64,000 nt of DNA from Leucocoprinus leucothites. Its lineage: Eukaryota; Basidiomycota; Agaricomycetes; Agaricales; Agaricaceae. The translations under genes were made by a program, and so were the position numbers. The notes below the pieces were generated by a model that saw only the letters and a list, made by a program, of their open reading frames with translations, ran no database searches and had not been told where the DNA came from. The stretch covers positions 62,001 to 126,000 of the forward strand of contig JAACJO010000046.1 of assembly GCA_013368445.1 (NCBI GenBank), read 5' to 3'. Below, piece by piece: positions 33,636 to 45,476 of the stretch (position 1 is the first letter of the stretch; every line of letters starts with the position of its first letter).

Positions 33636-36600
33636 ATATAGACGCTCATTCTCCCCTCTATCCATCACTCCTTATTACCAACTCTCTCTTAACTAGACTT
33701 AAATCCATATTTACGTCAATTTCTAGTTTTTCCATCTTCCCATCGGTCTCACTACGCATATCACGGATATCTTGCACGGCGCCTATGTTACCTCAATAGA
33801 TCCTTAATACTATTATTCTTTCGACTTATTGAGTGTGTTCAGAACGAAAATAGATTATCGAAGGCTTGGACTGGAGCCTCGAGGTAAACATGCATCTCAT
33901 TGATTCCGCAACGAGTATTGAGCGTGCGCGCTGCATGATTCAAGGGCCCGATTCGTTAGCTCTGGTATAGCTTTCCAGTGCCTCGAGGCAAGCATGATCG
34001 TATGGCTCTTAAAGCCTCTCTGACGGTAAGGTTTCATCATTTGTGTCAATCCTTTGCCCTCATCCGCTATTAAAACCAGGGTATGGTCAACGGCGAGTCA
34101 ATCGCTCATTCTGCTTCACAGGCACAAATGTACACGAACTAGGATCGATAATATCACACGAGCCTGTACTTTGATGAGAGATAAGACCTGTAAGCCCCAG
34201 GCGGCTTGCACTAGGAAGCGCTGCGGGACGGGTGAGGCATGGGAATGTCTAGCCTCAGATCAACTAAATAGCGACTGTTATCTCAGTGCCAAGTAAACCG
34301 CACCCTGAGTCGATCTTGCATGGTACAATTGATTATGAGCGGTCTGATTAGCGGTTGCGAGTGCCATGAGGTAGGAGCCGAGAGCCAAGAGCGCCAAAGC
34401 TCATAGCAGCCCAAGATGCTTGACTCACGATGAGACCCCATTTCCCGGTAAGTGCTGCTGGATAAGATTACATTTTCAGAATCGGGAGTCTACTGAACAG
34501 GCTTTGAAGGGCCGACACATGTACAAGACGGAATACATTTTAACAGAAAAGGATCAGCATAGCTGAAGAGCGTGGCAGCCTTCCGGCTCATTGACCGCTC
34601 TAATACGAATATCTACGTACCTGGTTATAAACAATTGCGAGCCCGATATTGCCGAAGCGAACCTGGAATCTGGTTTTCAGTGTACAGCTAGAAGAGTAAC
34701 ATGGCATCTTGAGCACGAACGGGGATTCTGGAAGTGTGAAGAACGGTCGAGGAACGCTGGAAGTCTGTCGAGCTCGTTGATTCAATCAAGGTCCTCGTCA
34801 TTCCTAAGGGAGCTTTTCTCGGTATGCAGCCTTAAGCCCCGCAATAGATCGTTAAGGATTGGCAAGGACTGGACACCGCATATGCCAACACGTATGGTTA
34901 TTACTATGAACGAATCAGAGCGTGATACCTAAGTAACAGAAAAATCCCCCGTGTCACTGGTGCAGTGTTCCAGGCCAAAATTCGGCGTCCTGAACCGATG
35001 TGTAGTCAAACCCACAGACCGAGGCTTGATTATGAAAAGGGCGTGCTTTTGAAGTAGGTAATATCCTAGACTTCCTTTGCCTTGCGGTATCCCGCATAAA
35101 TCATACCTACGCGCAACATCGGTCGACAAAGGTCAAAGTAGACTTTAAGATTCGTGATGTTGACTAGTACAGCGATGAGGAAATAGTTTGTCACAGGCTT
35201 CTGGATTGTCGATGAGTATCGTGTGCAGCAGTAATTATATTATTAACATAGGCGTCAACGACCTCGAGAATGGTGTGATCAGTGGGGCCAGCCGTCATTG
35301 ATTTCCTATTTTGAGTACATTTCAGCACATATTTCATGATAGACACGAAAATACTGACTACATGGTGTGTGTATACCCGTATGTCCATCGTATTCTGTCT
35401 GGCATCAGAGAGCTTCCTGAGCTCTGATGGACGAGCAGAGGACTAAAGTTATTCCAGGAAAGTTGACCAGCGGAGGTTTCATGTCCCTTATTTGTTTGGC
35501 CTATGTATGTGCTTATTTGCACGGCCCGCTCGAGCGCGTGAGGGGCTGGGAAGGAGCCTGCGACACAGTATGGCCCTCCCAAATTCCCGGACTGATCAGT
35601 CTCTAGTACCTCCAAGTTAACTCAAATAGCCTTCAACATCCGGCTCTCTACTGATTAGGAAGACTACTTGTGGCAGCAACCGATACGCGTTCCAAGGCAC
35701 GAAGCTTTCTGATCAGAATATAGGGGTACGGGTACCTCATTAAAGCCACGAAATCTCCGGGTCGAGTCGAGACCTCGGATACAGCTAAATGCTTTGCCAT
35801 CTGCTGTGAGTATAACTTGAACATATCACCCTCGTTGACTAGGAGTCTTGGATCAGTTCACAGCCGATGCTCTAGCTCCTTACAAGCCCAGCCTGGCTCA
35901 ATTCTTACGGGATCAGTATGTCGACCCGAGACTGTGATGCGAATCCTCAGGGGAAGCATTGAAATCTAGCGCACCTTGCTTTTGCCCAGCACCGCACCCT
36001 GATCGTAAAGGCTCATTGTGCTTGTACCTGAACTGAGCACGAGGGCGACCCTGAAGTTTAATTCGAGGGAAATGATTGAGGTATTTTCCATCCTGAACTA
36101 AGTCTCTTCAAACCCCAATCAGAATCAAATACTATAACCCACGGGCGAACAAGACAACCTACATTGTCTCGTCTTCTCCACGCATACATAGTTTATGCAT
36201 CAGAAAAACCCGTAACATCATGGATACGTTACAATTATATCTGCCAGACCACTTATGCCATCATCAGTCTAGACTTCTACTAGTTGGGTTCAATCCCTCG
36301 TCTGCAAACACTCGGTTACACGCCTCCTTACTTAGGCATCTCATACGGCTGTTGCTGAAGCTTGTGAATTCCCGGAATCCCACAAACACGGAGAAGATTG
36401 AACTCAATCATCGTCGGCTATTCTTTTAGCGCTTCTTGAAGGTCTTGGGAGAATTAAACAGCTTGCGGCCCGTCTGGGTCTCACAGCGATCCGCAGAAAG
36501 TCCATCCCTGTTTGTCTACTGCGATTCTTCCCTGATTCGTCCAAACACGTGGGTGGATCACACCTCTGGCTCCCACATCTCTTCTCCAAGCGCAGTGTGC

Positions 36601-36787
36601 TCTGTTACAAAAACATGCCTACATCTCCAGGCTCCGGCTGGCAACCATACATTGGTGTTCCATTTGACTAACACTCATCATTCTTCTGCTTCTCTTCTTT
36701 TCACATACCGCGGTCGCTATCCCGACTTGAGTCCCCTCTTGACTGAACTCCTACCCTCTCCCTGCCATCCGCTTTGACATCCCTCAG
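33636..36787. other. 3.1 kb without a supported gene
   Basis: Anonymous frames only, such as 34591-34932 (plus, 113 codons) and 36220-36777 (two overlapping plus frames). The latter stretch is C/T-rich and hydrophobic in translation but has no family, no agreed splice sites and no ATG for its longer frame. It directly precedes the thioesterase gene and may be its promoter and leader. Confidence 0.35.
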
Positions 36788-37593
36788 ATGCAACCAAGTA
36801 GCTCCTCGCACAAAGCCTGGGTTGACCCTGCTTCTTTACCAAACCACGGAGATATCTCAGCTATTGGTGGAAACGCGGCGGATTATATCAAGCAACTCAA
36901 CTTGAACACATACATATCTTACGGTGTTGGCAATGAGGATACTTTTGGCTATAAAGTAGGGAAGTCTGTCAAATTCGTTGATATCAGTGTCGACCGCAAG
37001 GAAGAGAAGAAGGGTCGGCTCGAGGCCACCACAGTAGCAGAGCTTATCGTGACAAAAGGTTCGTCGCCTACAGGGTCAACGAGACACAACTAATAGACTT
37101 CACAACCTAGATATGTTGAATGGTGCTGGCATGCTACATGGAGGATGTGTTGCGTATCTCATCGATAAGTGAGTAGGGCAGGATGGTTTTTTTTTGTGTC
37201 CTCTAAATCAACTATGCTCACTTTCACCTACAATATAGCTGTTGCAGCACTCCACTTGTCGTGCTTGGTCTCATACAAAGAGTTAATGGAGTTGGTGTGA
37301 CGCAGTCCATGAATATTCTCTTCCATGCTCCGGCTCCAATGTGAGCGTCATGAGATCAGATTGCCGATTTCTTCTTACGATCATCACAGCGGGACATGCC
37401 TGCGCATCATGAGCACATCGATCGCCTTGGGAGGAAGAGTGATGAGTTCGAGATGCGAGGTCTGCCAAATTTGTGCTCATCATCGTTGAGCTGGTAATTA
37501 ACTCTATTATTCCAGATCGTCGACAAAGACACCGGGCGGATTATCGCATCAGCGTTCTTGAATAAAATGCAACCAGCTCTTTCCAAGTTATAA
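36788..37593 (+). CDS. Hotdog-fold acyl-CoA thioesterase (ACOT13/THEM2-like)
   Basis: Hydrolyses acyl-CoA esters to free acid and CoA; this family is usually mitochondrial or cytosolic. Five exons (36788-37058, 37111-37168, 37239-37340, 37390-37459, 37516-37593) give 192 residues. The catalytic signature of the PaaI/ACOT13 group is present in DMLNGAGMLHGGCVAYLIDN, spanning exons 2 and 3: Asn, Gly, the HGG turn and the Asp. It is followed by GVTQSMNILFHAPAPIGT and a C-terminal strand (GRIIASAFLNKMQPALSKL). The N-terminal ~70 residues are longer than in animal enzymes and carry no clear targeting signal. The donor of intron 4 is GTCTGC, weaker than the others, but splicing there gives the expected CEIVDKDTGR. 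All junctions agree with the fold. Confidence 0.88.
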
Positions 37594-38351
37594 TCATGTT
37601 CCGGCTACGGCATCTATATTTGGGCATAGGGACAGCAGCGGACTGTTATACCTCTTGTTGGAAAACTCGCAACTATTTGAACATGTATATTTAAGTTTTT
37701 ATTCGGCTGTATTATCATGGTAGAGCAATCTTCATAAGAGCTGTGTTATACCGTACAGCCGAGAGATTGCCGAGAACATAAGGACTGCAGTTTACCTTGA
37801 CTAGTCCGGATAGAGGGAGAGCGGTGGAGCCGATGATGCTGAGGACAGCAGTCCAAGATTTGAACTATCTATATTGGGACATGTACGCGGAGGGCTACGA
37901 GCCTCTCGAGTTCATTTTGAGTTCCATTTTATCAGACGGCCAAGCCTTAGAGCACATAATCTCTTGCTTGATCACTGAGAGCAAGCAAACAGACCTCCGC
38001 TTGCCGACAAGTTATTCAGGCTTCGGGCCGTTTTAGCTGATGATCGGTGATCGGTGCCACGTGGTTAGTGTCAACGATTAGCGACTGCTGGTCTCCAAGT
38101 CTCATTGACATTATTCTCAGTACAGGCGTATTACTTTTACCACTAGCGACTAATAGCATAGGACCCTAAGAGACTGTCGTTGGCAAACGATCTCACCTAG
38201 CTCTCCGAAGGCAACGCCCTTGTCAATGGCCTCGGCTTTCTTATCAATAGCTTATTTGACGCACCGATGACACTGGCTTATGGAATTCCACGAGTGCCAT
38301 CCAACACCGTCCTCAATTATCTAGCTTTCTCTTTCTATTCTAGCCATCATC
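37594..38351. other. Intergenic, no gene
   Basis: One 79-codon frame (37797-38036, plus) has no recognisable content. Otherwise stops in all frames. Confidence 0.4.
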
Positions 38352-39753
38352 ATGGAATTACCGGAGGAGTACGAAGTGGATAATACTACGGTTCAAGTGC
38401 TGAGAAGCGAGCTGGAAAGGCTGTCTTCCGTTGAACTGGGCTTGAAATCCGAGCTTGAGGGCGCTCAGGTACTTGCGCTTATTTTTTTTTTCTAATCGAG
38501 CTATCTGACTCTGATATCTCCCTCAGGTTCTCATAGCAGAAAATATGGCTCGGAAGCAGCAGCAGAGGGATTCCAGGGCCGATTTTGTCCAATCTCTGAC
38601 CGAGCAAGCTGAAGAGCATTCCCGACAATGTGCCAAATCGCGGACACAAGTGATAGCATTTCAGGACATCATTCGCCGAGCTGAACAGGTATGTTGGCAA
38701 ACACCTTCGCTTTATGATTCTTGCTAAGAAGAATAGGAAGAATCAACGGTGGCAGTCCGTACTGAGTCGACTCAAGCAAAGAGATAACCGCCCTGCGTGA
38801 AGGAAACTATCAAATTGGACGCGTTACGTGCCCAAGAAGTCAAGTATCGGGAAAAAAACGAAAAATATAGAGCCCGCTCTTTTCGTCTTCAGAAGGTATC
38901 GCCGTCTACTGCATGCAAAATGATTCTCTAAACTCCAACGCAGGAGACAGAGTCGATTTCAGCACGACTGGTGCGGCATAAATCTCAGCACCAACCTTTG
39001 AGAAGACTGTCACTATCTTATAAAGTGGCTTTGCGAGGCTACCCGAGGGTTATCCGCCCAAGATTCAAAGATCTCGTTCCTGTAGGCAAGCTTGGAGAGA
39101 CCTTGGAAGATATTCTCTACTACGTGCGTATTTTCTTGCATTTACAAACTGCTACTGAGTAGTGTTTCGTAAGGATGCCGCCACAACTCAGTGCGTCGTC
39201 GACGTTCCTGATTTCTGGTTATAATCTCATCTGAATAGTTTCTCCTCTCATTCGTACTACCTTCCATATACTGTCGAATGGTGCGGCCCACATGCCGTGC
39301 TGTTCACTCCGACATCTGCTTTCAATCCAATACCTATGACATGGGGGCCGTTTTCCATTCCCCATGCAGAGGATGGAAAGATTTACCACCTCTTTCTACA
39401 ACGTGGATTGAAAATATTTTACTGGGGATCCTATCGCCTTCACCGTCTTCAATATCACGTTCTCAGTGACCTTGACAAAAGATGTATGAATCGGGTAAGT
39501 CACTCATTCTGACCTCAGTGACTATGGTTACATATTATTCTTTCTACGATCGATTTAGCACTTGTCTCAGATCTTGGAAATTGCTACTCCTCGGTTTACT
39601 CCTAGGGAAATCCTGCGTACTTTTGAACAACTCGTAATGGATGATGTGGTCCCGCTTGAATGCATCACTTTTGAATGCATCGGTTTCAGTCACGAGCTTT
39701 ATGGTAGATTGGCTCACCGTCTTGAAAGGAAGGACGTCAGTGCTTTAAAATGA
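38352..39753 (+). CDS. Coiled-coil protein with DUF6697-like C-terminal domain (copy 1)
   Basis: It starts MELPEEYEVDNTTVQVLR and continues through short, mostly phase-0 exons encoding a coiled coil (AENMARKQQQRDSRADFVQS, then KETIKLDALRAQEVKYREKN). The C-terminal domain contains EWCGPHAVLFTPTSAFNPIP, GKIYHLFLQRGLKIFYWGSY and ITFECIGFSHELYGRL, and ends at 39753. It is the tandem paralog of the next gene, which has the same layout (EPTHVFN..., GKTYYAGTYKC, ECMGLQCVGFNKQLY). I recall this layout as DUF6697 in Agaricomycetes, with no known role. A stop at about 38786 in one frame is avoided by an intron with a GTCCGT donor; part of the 39120-39270 exon chain is unresolved, so a lesion there cannot be excluded. 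Confidence 0.6.
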
Positions 39754-39898
39754 TGCAATCCGGAAGGAAGAGAAGGATGGAAGAAGCGTCGAATTTAGAT
39801 AGTGAGCTTATCAATAATTATTATCGAAGCTATTGGGTCCGTATCACGTACATAAACGGCATGCTTTCTAGCAGTTGATATCACCGCATCCAGGCATC

Positions 39899-41349
39899 AT
39901 GAATGCTAACCACGGGCAAGAAGACGCACAAGCAACCAGAGAAATTGCCAAATTATTGGGGCGAGAGCTCGTATCCGCCAAAAGACGAATCAAAAACTTG
40001 GAGAATCAGGTATCTGGGCCCTATTGATGGTCCCAATTAACGCTAGCTAAAGCCCCGGGTCCCAATAGCTCCAAGAGAGCAAGGTGCTGCTAAACCAACC
40101 AGGAGGAAAACAGAACTATCGTACATCTGAACCTGTTCTGCAGCTTCAACAAGAGATAGAAGGATACAAACAAGAGCAGTATCGACTGATCCAACAGGTC
40201 AGCAGCCTCAGGTCACAGGCCCGGGATGCCAAGGTGAAGCGCCCTCCCTCTCATAAGTCTCATCTCTGCCAACTGTGCTCGATGTTTGATTAGAAACAGG
40301 TTGGTTTATCAACATAAGCAAGAATTCGATCTCAATTCCAAACTATAGATTAAAGAAATGTCCAAGCTGCGTAAGCAGTTCAAGAGCTTGGAAAACCAAA
40401 GGGATAAAGCACGAGAAGAAGCCAAGAAATCAAAGGCAGTACGATGCAAAAATATATATCCACATCTCTGAATTAGCTCATCATTCTCAGCTATACAAGG
40501 ACCTCAAGCAACACAGAAACAAATTGAACGCAAACACTGATGACGCCTCGGAGTCTAATCCAGAGGGTAATGGCCCTTTTAGTATTATGTCTGCTTTACC
40601 GCCCTCCCCGACCCGGCCGCGCCAAGGATCTTTGCTCCCTGTCATCGAGGGGAGCTTCAATCCAACTAAACTCTGCGCATATCTTATGGCGGTAAGTCTT
40701 CATAGCCCGACCCCGCAAATAGGAGCTCAGCGACGATGTAGAATCTCAATACTCGGAGGTATACTGAAAACTCTATTATCTTTCCTGGTCGATTCTCCTG
40801 GTGCGCATCCCCGGGAGGCTACCATCACGCGCTCGCCTTCGAGCCGACACACGTCTTTAACATTCAAACTCGCAGTTGGGAAAAGGGTTTACTGATGGAG
40901 TCTCTATATGGTATGGTCAGGGAGTTATTCTATGTGCAGAAGGGGAAAACCTATTATGCGGGGACATACAAATGCATTCGATTCGAGAATTCCTCGATCA
41001 GGCTGCCTGACTCTGAAATAGAGGGATTGGTAAGCTTGCAAGACGTTTCCGTAGGCGATATAACACTCACTATCCGCAGACTTCCATCGCCATCGCCGAG
41101 GCCGCGTTATCTGACGAGTTCTCCAACGCCCCTTCTTCTGTGACTCATAGGGGAACACTTAGCAAACTCTATCGTGAAGGTGTCCTGATGGTCGAGTGCA
41201 TGGGCCTTCAATGTGTTGGCTTCAACAAACAGTTGTACAAGGAGCTTTTGGCGCAATATGCGTCCAACCCTGCGCCAAAGAAAAGGCGGCGCTCGCTAAC
41301 CGTCACGGGCGGTGCTACAAAGAAAAAGAGGAGATTGAGCGTGGAGTGA
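39899..41349 (+). CDS. Coiled-coil protein with DUF6697-like C-terminal domain (copy 2)
   Basis: The first four exons are phase 0: 39899-40009, 40069-40233, 40349-40438 and 40491-40691. They encode a long coiled coil (AKRRIKNLENQ, LQQEIEGYKQEQYRLIQQ, KLRKQFKSLENQRDKAREEA) and a Ser/Pro-rich linker. The C-terminal domain reads GGYHHALAFEPTHVFNIQTR, then ELFYVQKGKTYYAGTYKC, and VECMGLQCVGFNKQLYKEL. The protein ends with a strongly basic tail (KKRRRSLTV, KKKRRLSVE) that looks like a nuclear localisation signal; copy 1 lacks it. The stop is at 41347-41349. It lies 146 bp after copy 1 on the same strand, a tandem duplication. The family is assigned from memory to DUF6697; function unknown. Confidence 0.65.
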
Positions 41350-41519
41350 TTTGTTTTGTTGTGGTTCTTCGGGATTGATCGTTGTGAGGTTAATTCTTCC
41401 GAGGTCAACCAGTTTTGGGCTGTATATTCGCAGGAGATAGACTCTGATAAAATTTGCAGGCGTGAAGTTCGCACCTATTAGATTCGCGACTTCGAAACAT
41501 GATTGGCAGCTTACCTATG

Positions 41520-42821
41520 TTATTGTGCCGGTATGACAGGTGGACTTTCACTTCTAGTTTCACCTGTCGTGTTGATGACACTCGTCAGCTCCGGGTCGTA
41601 TGTGCGAAGCTCGGTCATGTTTTTCATACTCCGCATATTGAGTATCAGTCGGCACGCCTATGAAATAGTTCAGGTCATGAAATATGGTCCTGCTGAGGTG
41701 GGTTCTTCACCGTAATAGAGAATAAGCAGATCATCAGACTATCAGGTGAAAAAGTTACCGCTTAGGAACATCACCGAAAGGGTTTGAAAATACATACCAA
41801 AAAATAATGTGTCCTAATTCTTGAACAAAAACAGCGTATGGGAGTGTTGCGATTAGAAACCCTAACAGCAGATAGGGGATCGTCGCCTCAGACTTTTTCT
41901 ACTTGCTCAACGAAGACGTACAAACGTTACCTGTTATCAGGATAAGAACCCAAGAGCTATCTCGCATGACTACCCGAAGCACGGGAGGCATGCTCCATCC
42001 GTCTTTCTGTGTACTGCGATACTTCTTCAAGATCAACACCCAGAGAAGAAGTTGGTTGGTGAGGATTGTGAGGCTAGGATGATGATAGTCTTCAACATAA
42101 AGCCGGAGGCTTTTAAGAAAAAGAATGCTCGCCTAAACCACTTTGAGCTATCCGGTGTCCCCTTCATAATACAGAAATGATCCGTCTCCATACCCCTTAA
42201 TGATTCTAATCCATTCCATACGTTCAACCCCCTAGACAAGAAAAACCAGAGGGCTAAAAAGGACCCCAACATAGGTTTGCGGTCATAAAGAGCAAACACT
42301 ACACAAAAGAGTTGTCATTTAGCCAATAATAAGTCGGAAGCTGGGGTTCAAGCTCACCCCTAGCCATCATCACAAGCTCCATATTCCAAAGCAGCACAAG
42401 GACAGAAAAAGTTTGAAAGGTGACCCAAGGCAAGCAATTCACATTTGATCTTCGTGGGGGGTGAACGAGAAGATGGTGTTGATACTGCGACAGAACTTGG
42501 GCATGATTGACCCGACGAACATCCAATGAAGGGAGAACTCACACTTGGATGGCGAGGGCTATGTAACGACTGAGGATGAACGACAAAGTGACAAACCAGT
42601 CAAAGTCTCTTGATCATGAATTAGGTACCGTGCGGCCACTCAGTAAGTTCAGAGTGCCACTTACTTCCATATACACTGATACTCTTGATTCCAAGTGAGT
42701 AAATGATCATACAAGAGCAACGCAAGACCAGCAACTGTTGCAAGCGTTTCAAATACTGTGATTCCATTCCTCTAGATGCGAACTCACCATCGCAACTCTG
42801 CCGGACGTATATTTCGGACAT
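41520..42821 (-). CDS. DUF6533-type multi-pass membrane protein (unit 1)
   Basis: Read on the minus strand from ATG 42821. Exon 1 encodes MSEIYVRQSCD. After a ~50-nt intron comes VAGLALLLYDHLLTWNQEYQ and IWK, and after the next intron DFDWFVTLSFILSRYIALAIQ: a complete DUF6533 domain. Later exons give NCLPWVTFQTFSVLVLLWNM, then ELVMMAR joined across an intron to VFALYDRKPMLGSF (the usual RVYALY motif), further helices, and a last exon ACRLILNMRSMKNMTELR ending at the TAA at 41520. It matches the unit 2 gene exon for exon but ends slightly earlier. Probably a multi-helix plasma-membrane protein; ligand and role unknown. Splice junctions are good where checked; middle exons were not all verified. 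Confidence 0.65.
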
Positions 42822-44018
42822 AGCGGAACTCAAGGAGGGGGAAGCATGGTTAGAAGGTATGCTCAGAAGTATGCACGACGGTTTATATGCGCACCCATCA
42901 GCGTCAAGGGTTTGCCTGCGAGCTGATTAATATATTGGCGGCGAACTTGCACATTGAGTAACGGCAATGATGCCGGAAGCTCTGGATGTGCGTGAGAAGA
43001 CACCGTACTCGGCCCTCGGCCACAATGACTCGGAGCCGAAGGATTTCAAGAGCACGATAAGTCTGGTTTCGTTCTACAATCGAGGGTAAACAAGGGTGGA
43101 GGACTACAAATACGATATACTTAGGCTTGGAATTTTGAAGCTCTAGAAGAGAATAAGCGAAGCTGAGCGCTCTGAATTCTTTCACACGCTGCTGATGTTG
43201 GTAGGGTAACTGGTATAACATTTTAACCCCTAAGTATGTATATGGAGCACCCTATGTCAAGACGACTTTAAGGCTCTCCAAGAAGGATGATATAAGACGT
43301 AGCAGGCGAAAGTCTATTTTTGTGGTGAAGCAACAAAACATCCCCACATGGTACTCAATAAACATTCCAACAGGAAGAGACAGCAATTCAGACCTTTTCT
43401 CTGTGTATTCGCCGCATAATGTCATGAATGAACGATTACAGAAGGCGACTGTTATGGTTTGAAGCAGATTAGAAATGTCACGTTTTAAATCACATTCAAT
43501 TGTCGCCCCTGATCCACCCCACACTCTTGGCACACATAACGTCCCATTTGCAATTTTACTGTCTACTTGTCTACTCCGTCCAGCGCAAGTGCTATCATCA
43601 ACTTCATCATCATCACCATCACCATCTCAACATCATTACAGTCCGAAGTGACGCCTACCACGCCACCCGTCTCGAAAAAAAAAACTAGGCAAGTAAACTA
43701 GGAGCAAGAAACAAAAATACCTAATACCTATGAGTGTGCTATTTACGCATACAAGAACCATGAGAAGCTACCCCCACCGTAACCATCGTCAAATCATCAT
43801 CGTCATCATCTTCACCATCATCAAAAACCAGTTTTATAATATGCAGTCGAAACGAATCGTGTTCCAAGAAATGGCTCGAATAAGCGAGCGAGTGAGGGAG
43901 AGAGAAAGGCATATATATGAAGCGGGAGGATAGTAAGATATTGGAAAGTTTCCGAGCAAGATGAAATTGAACGGAGAGGATGGATGGATAATGGAAGTGA
44001 AGAGAGAATCAAAGATGT
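42822..44018. other. Spacer between the unit 1 DUF6533 gene and the DGK1 pseudogene
   Basis: It contains the promoter side of the DUF6533 gene and the 3' flank of the DGK1 copy, matching 46820-48336 in unit 2. The part from about 43500 on is very similar between the units, more so than the rest. Open frames here (for example 42904-43221, minus) show no domain. Confidence 0.5.
43598..43634 (+). repeat. CAT/CAC-rich microsatellite
   Basis: A run of CATCATCACCATCACCATC type sequence just before the 3' flank of the DGK1 pseudogene. A shortened counterpart lies near 47925-47955, and another CATCGTCATC-type run at 43797-43823 has a counterpart at 48117-48140. Confidence 0.75.
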
Positions 44019-45406
44019 TTATGACTCAACAGACGTCCAAAATGAGCTCGAAATCCATCCTGCGAGACTCAAAAATCCGAGAATGCAACCTCCCGAAATA
44101 ATCGGCAACGTCAAGTTATCATCTAACGATCCCAGATCTACTAACACTTGTTAGCAATTCTACCACAAATAAAAATAAAAAAAAGAGAATAAACACGCAC
44201 CCATAGCTTCAGCAACACCACTAACCAACCCAGCCACAACACCGATCACACCAAGACCCAACCACCCACTCAACACCCCCTCTCTCTTCCCCTCCTCCTC
44301 CTAACGTCACACCACGAACGAAATCCCAACTGACTTCCCTCCCTTCAAATCTCATCAGCGCAATCCAAGCCCAAAATCCAACAGCAATCATCGCTCCAGT
44401 GAGAGAAGCAGCAATGAACCCAGCGTAGCTTTTTCTCGGCGCTAGAGATATTTTCAAGAGACGTAGTTTGGGGTGAGGGATGTGTTAGCAAATTCGGAAA
44501 GGGGAGAAGTGAAGGAGGACGTACATGAGGATAGCCACGGTGGCCACTCCACGAGGATAGAATGAAGAGCGAAGTTGACACCAAGGATGTACCATATCAC
44601 CCCATTTGTCGAGTGCTGTTATTGGAGAAGCGGGCGCCAAAGTGACGAACCAAAACCAGAGGGGATAACAATAGCAAATTAGCGCAAAAAAACGGTTGCA
44701 ACTTTTAGTCACTTGCGTAGCACAGCATATGAAATGGGCAGTGGTGCGTACCTTTTCGGATTCGCGCGTGAGGAAACCCAGTACCCGCTCGTACCCGCTC
44801 GTACAGCCTTTCAAATGCTAGCAAGCGGAGCCACATGATACCGGGCCGGGACGACTATGCAGTGAGGACCATAGGACAAGAACGACCTCGGCCACGGATG
44901 ATTCGGTGATGTAGAGGTAAAGAGTGAAGAATCCTGTAAATAATGTGAGTATAGCTCGAAATGACAAAGGAGAAGGATAAGAACACACCGATAGAACTGT
45001 GTAGCAATTTTCTCGGGATTTTCCAATCGACTTTTTGCTTGTTTCTTTTCTACTCCAATCGCATGTAGATTTCCGTTAGCCTGTCCATTTGCTTGGGCAA
45101 CGCGGCCATTTTTGCTCGTAACAAGTCCATTATCAACCCTAGCTCAACCTCCGCAGCCAAATCCTCCGGTTCACTGACACTCGACCAAGGAACACCATCC
45201 GTATTATTGTCCCTATCTTCCGGGCTCACACCACAAGTATCTATCATTTCCAAATGGCTGAGCCCTTCTAATCTTCTGATAACCTTGCGAGTAATGTTTC
45301 GAAGGTCGCCTGAGGTGGATTGGATGAGAATTTCGCTTTGACAATGGTAGGAGAACGAGAACGAGACGAGCGGTGGTTTTGTGTATGTGAAGGGGGGGGG
45401 GGGCAT
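44019..45406 (-). pseudogene. Dead copy of the DGK1 diacylglycerol kinase gene
   Basis: It is homologous along its length to the intact gene at 48337-49833 but broken many times. Counting along the gene: a 12-C run follows the ATG (45404-45406); 4 nt are missing in exon 1 before SGDLRNITRKV; 2 nt are missing before the KSRLENP segment, which destroys WEIPRKLLH; one base is missing in the exon that should read FALQFYPRD; about 110 nt are deleted, removing an intron acceptor and the exon start that codes for the catalytic WADTAASTIGR motif; and there is a 4-nt insertion in the Gly-rich GVTLGGGG segment. The final exon (stop at 44019) is still almost identical. It cannot make a functional enzyme. 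Confidence 0.88.
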
Positions 45407-45476
45407 ATTAAAACCTGTGATGTTCATGAGAAACGTGAATAAAAATAGCGCTGAAAAGGGCGAAATCCGCACAAAC

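Noticed and set aside
36436..36777. 113-codon plus frame before the thioesterase gene
   Set aside because: It has no ATG at its start, is C/T-rich as expected of a promoter or leader, and could not be linked to the frame at 36220-36429.
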